Origin: Neolentinus lepideus HHB14362 ss-1
Lineage: Eukaryota; Basidiomycota; Agaricomycetes; Gloeophyllales; Gloeophyllaceae
NCBI GenBank assembly: GCA_001632425.1
Contig: KV425571.1
Span: 25,460-89,459 of the forward strand
Length of the DNA stretch: 64,000 bases
Direction of reading: 5' to 3'
Below the pieces are notes generated by a model. It was given only the letters and a program-made list of their open reading frames with translations. It was not told where the DNA came from and made no database searches. Made by a program: the position numbers and the translations under genes. Shown piece by piece: positions 56,311 to 64,000 of the stretch (position 1 is its first letter; each line of letters begins with the position of its first letter).

Positions 56311-57356
56311 TTACGGGTAAGCCTGGATCAAGGCGTCGAGAACGGGAGTTGGGTTCCACTCAGGCCACAATTTGTTCGCAGTCTGCTCCGGTGTCTTGGC
56401 AACAAGAGCATCACCGGTATCCCAAGCCAGCTGCAGCCACGCTAGGAAGTTGTTCGGGTTCTCCTTGAGTGCGTCCTCGAGGGTCGAGCGAGGCAAATGC
56501 GACACTTGGATCTTCTTGCCGGTCTTGGTGATGTACCCTTCGGCGAGGTCGTTCAAGGACTGCGATGATAAGATGATGAGTGATGCCACTGCCCCGACAT
56601 AGCACAAGTAGTAATTACCTTACGGCTGCCCTCAATCGGCAGTTCCTTGAAGAACAGCTGGTCAGTTGAAAAACTGGTGACGGCATGAGCGACGAAGCGG
56701 CCGATATCACGACGAGTCGTCCAGCTAACTGGACTCTTTCCCTCGCCGGAGATCGTGATCTTTCCTTGAGCGATGTTCCATCCAAAGTGTCTATTCAGTC
56801 AACTTCAGCAGCGTACTAAATGAGCGTTAGAAGGGAACTCACGGGACGAAGATCCAATCAGCGAAACCGCCAGTATAGAACAACGAGTACGGCAACTTGA
56901 TGTCCTCCAGTTTCTTGTGCAAGTCGGTCTTGTGGCCCAACAAGCCGCCCTTCCTCCCCTTTGTCACCACACCAAATTCTGACGGCACGAACAATTTAAC
57001 CCCGACTTTCTTCGCGGCGTCGGCGAGAGGGCCTTGAGTAGTCAACGCAGCACCTCCGAGGGTGGAAATCACGACATCGACGCCAGAGAGAGCAGAAGTA
57101 AGCGAGTCGACGGAGCTGTAGTCAACTGTGGCGATCTTGGCGCCTTGCTTCTCGAGACTAGCAAGATTGCCGCTGCTCTGTAGCACGGCGACCGTTAGCC
57201 TTGCTGGCAAGCCACTAGATCGGATTACCTCACTCCTCGTGTAAGGACCAATAGAGACGAGACAGCGCCGCTAGCCTTGAGTTTCAGGAGCTCTTCAGCG
57301 ATGAATTGCCCAAGGTTGCCGGCGCCGGCGAGCGCGAAGGTCTTGAAACCAGACAT
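56311..57356 (-). CDS. NmrA-like / isoflavone-reductase-like NAD(P)-binding protein
   Basis: Four minus-strand exons (57356-57234, 57177-56843, 56790-56619, 56559-56311) give 292 residues. The N-terminal FALAGAGNLGQFIAEELL carries the Gly-rich dinucleotide motif. SSVDSLTSALSGVDVVISTL, then KLFVPSEFGVVTKGRKGGLL and HKTDLHKKLEDIKLPYSLFY are hallmarks of the NmrA/phenylcoumaran-reductase group. The Lys of the GHKTDLHKKL helix corresponds to the usual active-site region. SWTTRRDIGRFVAHAVTS follows in the C-terminal part. It probably is a cytosolic NADPH-dependent reductase or redox sensor; substrate unknown. It is co-oriented with the P450 361 bp upstream, suggesting but not proving a functional link. 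Confidence 0.92.
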
Positions 57357-57717
57357 GATAATAAGCGCTGTACGATGTGTGTAGAGTCGATGGCGTTTGG
57401 AGACTTCATCTGAGCCTGCATCTTTATAGAGGCGTTGCTAAGGTTCAGATTGCGCAAGTTGACGTCTTGCGAGCGAAAGCTTTGTAAGACGTAGTCAAAT
57501 GTTGTCAGATTGGGCTATAACTCGAGCACATAGGCTCACGCTCTCCCATGCGATATTCACAGGGAATGCATAATCGATTATTAGTACTGTGTCCCGGGAC
57601 CTTAACCTACATTCATTTCATTCGAAGACAGTCAAAGAATAGGGGTGCTTCACTAAAGATACATTAATATTAGTTTATGCGTACACTACAATGGAAGGTC
57701 GTCGCCACCACCGTCGG
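57357..57717. other. Intergenic between P450 and NmrA-like gene
   Basis: A 361-bp region holding the P450 terminator and the promoter of the NmrA-like gene on the minus strand. No further feature is recognised. Confidence 0.5.
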
Positions 57718-60135
57718 CTAACTGGTTTCTATGATGGAGCGCACAACCAAAGGCAGCCCCTGTTGTTCATGAACTTCGCGCGCACCTGTAGACCCAACGA
57801 TCTCCTTTCGGATACTGGGGGAGATGATTTGTGATAGATTCCACACGACGTGGTCGGGCGTCGGTGAGAACTCGAAACTCGACAGTAATGTCACCAAAAT
57901 GCTTTCTGTTGACATTACAGAGTTTCGTTGAGCTGACGTCGAAAGAAATGAAGAAGAAGCTTACTGATTTCGACTTGCGCGAATTTGTAACCTCTGACAT
58001 GAGAAGCACGTAAGAAAAAGTCTGGCAGTAATAACATATGAACCTACACGCAGGAGCGCTCTCCACCGAGAAAAGTCAACCTTATGGGATAGGAAACGAT
58101 ATTGAGCACTTCAATCATGTGTGCAGAATATATGACAGTACGTACATTCCATTCCCGTAAATCCCTGGAAGGCGAGGTGCGTCCTTCATAGTTGAGGACG
58201 CGGTATGGCTACCAATCCACCGTGCTGGCTTCCACTTCTTTGCATCAGGGCCCCATATATCTTCTGACCTATTCGCCGCAGCGAGTCCAAGGAACAAAGT
58301 GGTGCCTTCTGGAATCACAACCGACTCCATAGGTGCATGTAATGCCCTGTGAGAGTGGGCTGGTTGCCACAACGGAACTCTCCTCGTCTTCGTGGCTCTG
58401 AAACCAAGTATAAGTACACAAACCATGGCAAAGCTCATTTCACCTACGTCCGTCGAACGAATGGGACTGGGGGATACCTGTGCGGAGCCTATTAGTGACC
58501 GAACTTCCATGCCATGACGATATACCCACAGTCGAAGGGTTTCTTTGAGTACGGCATCCAGCCAGGGCAAAGACATGAGCGTATCATAATCCAGATCGCC
58601 GTTTTCGTCTAGATTGCCCGCATTGCGAGCCTCCATAATTTCAGCTTGAAGTTTCCCCTGGACCTCTGGATGTGTGGAGAGCATGTATAGCAAGCGAGAC
58701 AAGGCCGAAGAAGTAGTATCCTGAGCACCGAATATGAGGACACTACAGACGTATGAACGTCAAGGAAGTCTATCTGCGAAATTGAGAGGTACGAACGTCA
58801 TCTGCCCAATTATTTCGTCTTCACTGAGTTTATCCCCATGAAGCGCCTTGCTATTCTCCTTCACTGTTTCACGGCGTTAGCCGGACACGTACGACGACAA
58901 TTGCAGAAGCCGTTCACCTAGTATCTCAAGTAGATCCTTGTCGCCTGTCTCCGTCGTCGAGACCGAGTCGCCATCTTCCGCAGTCTTTTGTCGCAGAATT
59001 GATCGAGCGGTATTATACATAACATCAGACATATTCTTAACCTTCTGTACCGCTTTGATCGGAGTGTGCTCCACCAACGTCCGACGGAACGACGGCGATC
59101 CTAAATTAGCGAGGAACGGCGCGAATTGCCTGAGCAGTGACAGAGAAAATAGGGTCGGACTGAATCAGTGGAATATATCAGCGACGTTAGCTGCATTTGA
59201 TGGGTTTGTCCTTACATCAGCTCGCGAACGGCGCTTGTGTACGGATTGCTGGAAGGGGTTTGCAGGGGGTCAAATGAATATCCGAGAACAGTCTGGCCGA
59301 CGCTTTCCAATGCGACTCGAGACATCCAGGACGCAACGTCGACCGGATTCTCGCTCCCTCTGGAGATGTTAGCGTCCTTTGAGAGAGCGTCTACCAGCTG
59401 CGTAGTCGATGAGATTTTATCCTGTAGGTAGATGCATGAAGACATACCTTGTGTGCAATCTCATAAAAGGCAGGAGTCAGTTTGCGTATGTTCGCACTCG
59501 AGAAGATCGGAGTGACAAGCTTCCTTTGTCGTTTATGGTGACCCCCTAGACAGAAGCAATTGTAAGGGAAATGGAGAGACTGGATGGACGCCAGACGTGC
59601 CGGTTGTGGCCACAAGACCCTCTCCAAAGATAATCTTATTCGTCCTTTATAATATCGTCAATGGGAGCACATGTAAGGATTGACGTGACTTACTCGATGA
59701 AGACACGAGTCTCATCGAAGGCATCCTGATCCTTCAAAATTATGCTATACAAGGCGCTAGGATCGGATATATAAAGTTGTTCATCCTGCGAGGCCGACGT
59801 CAAAAAAGTACTTGTAGTATTCTCAGATTGTGCGTACACCGAAGAAACCATATACTTTGACGACACCACCATATCGTTCCACCAAGTCGTGGTGATATCG
59901 CAGACCCTTACTGTTAAATAGCTGACCAAGGTTACCTGGGAGACAACAATCGTCAGGATGGCAGTGATATGTACCGAAACAGCACACTACCTTTGAACCA
60001 CGATTCTGGTCTTGGTCCAGGAAGGTGCTGGAGAGGAGAAGGCGTGAAGAACCGTCGTAGAAGACGCTGACAGATGATGAGGGATACAGTAATTAAGACG
60101 GAATAAACTACAGCGTTATAGATGGGCAAGGTCAT
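57718..60135 (-). CDS. Cytochrome P450 monooxygenase
   Basis: Fourteen exons on the minus strand are 60135-59991, 59935-59838, 59785-59694, 59644-59601, 59545-59448, 59397-59216, 59129-58918, 58863-58797, 58742-58530, 58477-58448, 58397-58146, 58080-58048, 57993-57965 and 57905-57718. They join in phase to give 560 residues. An N-terminal membrane anchor (VVYSVLITVSLIICQRLL) and a proline hinge (LQHLPGPRPESW) are followed by the I-helix LIFGAQDTTSSALSRLL, the ExxR motif KETLRLYPPVPFVRR and the heme loop MLTFLGGERSCVGYKFAQVE with its Cys ligand. It would sit in the ER membrane and hydroxylate an unknown substrate using P450 reductase. The fourth intron needs a GC donor (59600-59599) to keep the TTGGHHKRQRKL block in frame. 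All other introns checked are GT-AG. Family assignment within fungal P450 clans is not attempted. Confidence 0.93.
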
Positions 60136-62173
60136 TATGGCGCAGAATGGATGTGGGGAAGCCGTGTGCAGGATTATAAGCAGACGGTCAGACACGCTCT
60201 TGCTGTGAATGATTCAGAAAGGATAATCTGTTTCACCTCACTTAGGCCCGTAAACGGTCTGGTTTGGGAGGTTGCAATAGTAAATTGAGATTGAAACGTG
60301 TCTTGGTGAATGCAGCTGCAGTCATCATGATTGCGGTAGCACACGATGGAGCCAGACGGATGGTTCCAATGTCATCCTTATTACTGGATGTGTATGGCCG
60401 GCCAGCTAATGTGCCCGAGGAGATCCGTTCAATGAATTTCACCAAGTCACAGGGCGTAGGAGTCAGCGGAGATGTACCTGTACGAAGAGATCAAAAAGTA
60501 AGAGGGTCGACCCGAGATCGAGGAGGAGTCACCTTCATACAAGGCAAGTGTCGAGTCAGAGACGAGACGAACACAGCTTGTCAGGACTGCCATCAAGGGG
60601 CTACTGAATTTGCTGTCCGGTAACCGCTCGTTGATGCGGCATTGGAATATTGAAGGCCGAGGTCATGGCGACGCAGCCTTAGAAGCTTAGACCTCGCACG
60701 GGCCGATATGATGCTCCGCGCACAGCCGAGAAATGCAGCCCTGCAATTGGGTATTTGTGCGATTGTTCCAAGATATACTTACCACTATAGAAAGCTGAAG
60801 AACAATGTAGAGCGCTTCGCTTCAAACAGTGGATCTAGGGATTGCGGCTGTCCTGCAGACTTTGCCCCGTATATTGCTTCAGATCGTATCGCCATGAAGA
60901 GCACCAAACAATTCAACTGGGGTAGACAGGCCAAGGGTCGGCGAGAGACTACGGAGTGCGCAATGTTTCGATGCCAAAAATGGGCACACAATTCAAGCCT
61001 TTCGGAACTCGGGCAGGAACTCGCCACGTGCGGTCACGAGAGCGTATTACAACTCAAGCCGCAGTGCACTCACGCGAAGGGGTCTGACTTATGAAAGCGA
61101 ACGACATAGGCTTTGAGACCAGCAGGTGCCAGGAATAAGCAGCTAGCAAGATCTGCAACATACGATCCTGCCATGCTATATCTCTTGCGAACCATGGGCG
61201 TTGTGTAACATCTGGTACTGAATAGTATCTGATTACCGACGCAAAATACCTTCACTGAGCTTTCTCTATATATATGTCCGGCCATCCTAGTCCTATTCTA
61301 TGCATCTACTTCGTGCGCTCACGAGATCTTGCTGGCATTCGATCTGATACTCGCCTCACTAGTCTCTTGTAGTCTCTTGGTCGGTGCGGAGCTCGGTAAC
61401 TAAGTGTCCTCCGCTGACACTGACATGTTAATTGAAATGTGTGTGTTGCTATGAAGCGTCAGCCCTTTTCTGCTGACCTAAGTGCAGATGTGGCATACCG
61501 GGTACGGCCCGGCGGAACACCTCGCGACGCCACCTGCGATGCTGGGTACGGTGCATTACATCTTCGTAAGCGATGTGTACAGGCCGGTGCACCACGAGTG
61601 AGGTACACGGGCGGTCATTCCTGGTATCCGGCTGCATGAGTGGGTGTATCGCACTTGCATATAGCTGTTTCCGAGACTGCATGTCCCCCAGTGCCCCCAC
61701 CCGCGCACCTGCTTCGATCGCTTACATGTTACATTCTGAGGTTCTCATGCAAGATACCATGTACGACGGCGTACCTTGTCACTGGCTTGGTGACTACTGG
61801 CTAGTGACCCTGCTACCAAACACTTCACAAGGCGACAAGCAACTAGACCTCTTTTCTGCGCTGTCTTGTCTCTTTGATGTATGTCGCCGATTCTCATTTG
61901 ACTTGTAAGAGGCCTAGACTCCTAGTAAACGATGGAAACACGGTAAGTTTGCTCTCGCGTCGGTCATTCTCTCAAGCTCAGTGCGTCATTCCCAAAATCC
62001 TGAAATCGTAACTAAAATTGTTTTTCAGCTTCAAATATGCAATCATTGATCATTCATGTGCCTCGTAGGTAGAAAGTGTATCATAGATTTGTCCGTGTCC
62101 GAGTTATTAGCGCTTGTGAAGCGAACTCCCAGAGGCGCCTTACATCTGGTTTATACCTCTCCCTTTTCCAATA
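60136..62173. other. Gene-poor stretch, nothing supported
   Basis: Several frames of 60-128 codons occur (60264-60623 and 60708-61094 on the plus strand), but none shows a recognisable family, consistent splicing or a repeat relationship. The region upstream of 60135 must contain the P450 promoter. Confidence 0.4.
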
Positions 62174-62958
62174 ATGCTCGTCCCGCGACAACACTCCTTC
62201 CACAGGTAGACCAAGTAGTAGCAGTGCTTACACAGGTCCGTGCGCCTTCCGTCTTATCTAGATTTTATCACCCTCGTCTTGCTTTGTGCCATCGTCTTCC
62301 TTTCTTGTGGTCTTCCTTTATACTCTGTCCAAGGCAGGTATATAACTCATAAGCATGTGGATCCCAACTCTTCCTCTGCGCCATCATCATGCCTAAGAGA
62401 TGGAAGAAATAGGAAGCTGCTCGCGCTCGCGCCGACCGCGATCTCGTTCAATTTGCATCTGATGAAGTCGCAGTACGCCGGTATTGCGACGAGGATACAG
62501 ACAATTCTCAATCAGCATACCTCTGTACTTGTCCTGGCTGCGGGAGACAGCACGATATAAGAGAGGTGTGAGTTCTCGATACATTGGATGCACAGCGGCT
62601 GCTAACTCAACCCGTCACAGGTTGTTCTTCGATATGTTGGAGAAAATACGTCTGATGTCTGAGCGGCGCGCTTACATGGAAGAATTCGCGGAACATGGTC
62701 GAGATAGACCAACGCATGCCTCGCGACAGTTCGCCTACATCGAGGAGATACCGGACGAAAGCGAGGCAGAGGTCAAGGTCAAGACAAAACTGCGATCCAG
62801 AACTAGATCCAAAAAGCAGAAGCGGCATGCACCGAACCCTCAGGTGGACTATAAATTAGTGGCTCTTACCCTGGTATGTCCAAGGTGCTGCACGTCTCGC
62901 ATTCTAACCGAAATTTTAGGGAGGACTGGTATTATTGTATCTTGTATTCGTCAGATGA
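62174..62958 (+). CDS. Possible tail-anchored small protein with CxCxxC motif
   Basis: The best supported part has exons 62413-62567, 62621-62873 and 62920-62958, open in one frame for 148 codons. The order is an Arg/Ala-rich start (EAARARADRDLVQFASDEVA), CTCPGCGRQHDIRE (possible metal-binding Cys), an acidic/basic middle (EEIPDESEAEVKVKTKLRSR, TRSKKQKRH) and a final hydrophobic helix LVALTLGGLVLLYLVFVR just before TGA, like a tail anchor. The GT-AG joins at 62568 and 62874 are needed to keep this frame. The true start is unclear: an upstream hydrophobic frame (YLDFITLVLLCAIVFLSCG, 62255-62310) could be a first exon, joined by an intron ending at 62412. I do not recognise the protein. Confidence 0.4.
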
Positions 62959-63634
62959 TGCCCAAATTGTCGAAATATATCATGTTCCTATCGCCTCTCA
63001 GTACATGTTGGTTCAGCCACCAGTAGCTGAGTGGCTGGTCGTTTCGAACGATCGTCCTCTCGGACCAAGCCTCTGCCGGCGAACTACGTAAGACCGCCCA
63101 GAATGAATCTGCAGGAAGAGTTCGGGCGTGATGCAGATAGTCTGTTCACCACAGTTGTACTTCTTAAGCTTCGTAACAACGCCAGTTTGAGAGTTCTATC
63201 TAACGAACCTGCTTGCCGAAGAAAGTTCGACGAAAGGTGCCAAGACGGATGCCCTTGCGAGAGGTGCTGGACGCTCAGATGAGCCGCAACATCGGGCCAG
63301 GCTCCCCGGATCGGTCAGGTATGGGACCGGTGGGGGCGGATTGGGATGGCTGTGGAGGCTAAAGTTCCTGTGTATAGGGGGCTGAAAAACTCGCCAGTCT
63401 AGGATGTATACGGGGTATGCAAGACATTGCAATGCTATGTAGGCTGCTCCCTCTTTTCCTGATGCTTCTTGCCCTGTCACACATCGTGATACACGTGACT
63501 TCGTCACGCTTGGTTATTCCAGACGCCCTCCGCTGAGGTTGTTCCCGAGTTTCGCGGCCGGTTTGACTTACGAATCTAGTATTCCCTCTGACTTGAACTG
63601 TTGCGAATTGACGAAATTGATACGAAGCTCTGAA
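62959..63634. other. Intergenic, promoter region of the XPF-like gene
   Basis: No supported gene. Short frames on both strands overlap without family features. Confidence 0.45.
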
Positions 63635-64000
63635 ATGGCCGCCCAAACATCCATATTACCACTCCTCCCATTCCACAAGTCGATCATTGAGCGTATCCAC
63701 GACCCTGCAACAAGCGACTTCGTCCTATTAGCGCGCGGACTCGGTCTGCGCAGGATAATATGTACCCTCATGAAGATTTACGACTCGCCCCAGACACTCA
63801 CTTTACTTCTGAATGCGTCGCAAGATGAGGAGTCGGCAATCGGAGAGGAGTTGGGCGTTATGGGATGTAGGAAGCCGGGTCTTAGAGCTGTGGGATATGA
63901 GATGGGGAGGAAGGACAGGTGAGTAAGACTCCGTGTGTCATTGCCTGATAGTATGAAGTGAAGACAAGCGCAAGCTCTGACGGTGCGCAATGTAACATGG
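63635..64000 (+). CDS. XPF: XPF/ERCC4-type DNA repair endonuclease subunit (5' part)
   Basis: The first exon 63635-63918 encodes 94 full codons: LPLLPFHKSIIERIHDPATS, DFVLLARGLGLRRIICTLMK, TLTLLLNASQDEESAIGEEL and GCRKPGLRAVGYEMGRKDR. This matches the N-terminus of XPF proteins, where a helicase-like region begins with LPFH...L..RGLG and V..VLN. A GT donor at 63919 and a likely AG acceptor at 63961-63963 lead to RQAQALTVRNVT at the window end. XPF with ERCC1 cuts DNA 5' of lesions in nucleotide excision repair and crosslink repair. The nuclease domain lies beyond the window. Acceptor choice for exon 2 is tentative. Confidence 0.82.

Noticed and set aside
55918..56445. A 175-codon plus-strand frame
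   Set aside because: It overlaps the 3' exon of the NmrA-like gene on the other strand and has no recognisable feature or splice logic.
56311..60135. A secondary-metabolite gene cluster
   Set aside because: Only a P450 and a reductase are present. There is no terpene, polyketide or peptide synthase in the window, and the MFS genes are more than 20 kb away.

Overview
The window looks like nuclear DNA of a filamentous basidiomycete, most likely an Agaricomycete and perhaps a member of the Polyporales. This is inferred from many GT-AG introns of about 45-65 bp, multi-exon transporter and P450 genes, BTB and F-box protein families, and long gene-poor stretches of degenerate minisatellites. I worked out the exon structures below by hand from splice sites, reading frame and paralogue alignment. 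I ran no database search.

Layout. 1-15.8 kb is an unstable accessory region. It holds four members of an F-box/LRR-like family in tandem and inverted arrangement (1-409, 1939-3441, 3987-5824, 9694-11466), a fragment of a fifth (14640-14850), one small secreted protein gene (8502-9144), a segmental duplication (about 11210-12500 and 14640-15780) and a 331-bp terminal-inverted-repeat element (13695-14025). 16.7-17.5 kb is a cyclophilin gene. 17.5-19.3 kb is mostly minisatellite. 19.3-22 kb has no convincing gene.

22-26.4 kb holds a divergent pair: a DHA1-type MFS exporter (-) and an intronless mannitol-1-phosphate 5-dehydrogenase (+). 27.1-29 kb is a dead F-box copy next to a 193-bp inverted-repeat element. 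31.7-33.8 kb is a different F-box protein. 34.6-37.3 kb is a siderophore-iron transporter with a 9-nt microexon. 37.8-39.5 kb is a frameshifted F-box copy. 40.3-43.2 kb holds an F-box relic and an unrecognised 747-residue protein. 44.4-47.2 kb is a DUF255/thioredoxin-fold protein related to SPATA20. 47.7-51.7 kb holds two more F-box paralogues in tandem. 52.9-53.6 kb is a truncated F-box copy. 54.4-60.1 kb carries a BTB protein, an NmrA-like reductase and a cytochrome P450, all on the minus strand. The window ends with a possible small tail-anchored protein and the first exons of an XPF-type repair nuclease.

The dominant signal is birth and death of one F-box/LRR-like family. Of its members, only 9694-11466 and 47748-49549 look fully intact. 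The others carry nonsense changes (twice CGA to TGA), single-base frameshifts, lost 3' exons or microhomology deletions, while their upstream sequences stay recognisably conserved. Such F-box proteins would be expected to recruit targets to SCF ubiquitin ligases, but no substrate can be inferred. The housekeeping genes (cyclophilin, mannitol-1-phosphate 5-dehydrogenase, DUF255, XPF) are interleaved and intact as far as can be seen.
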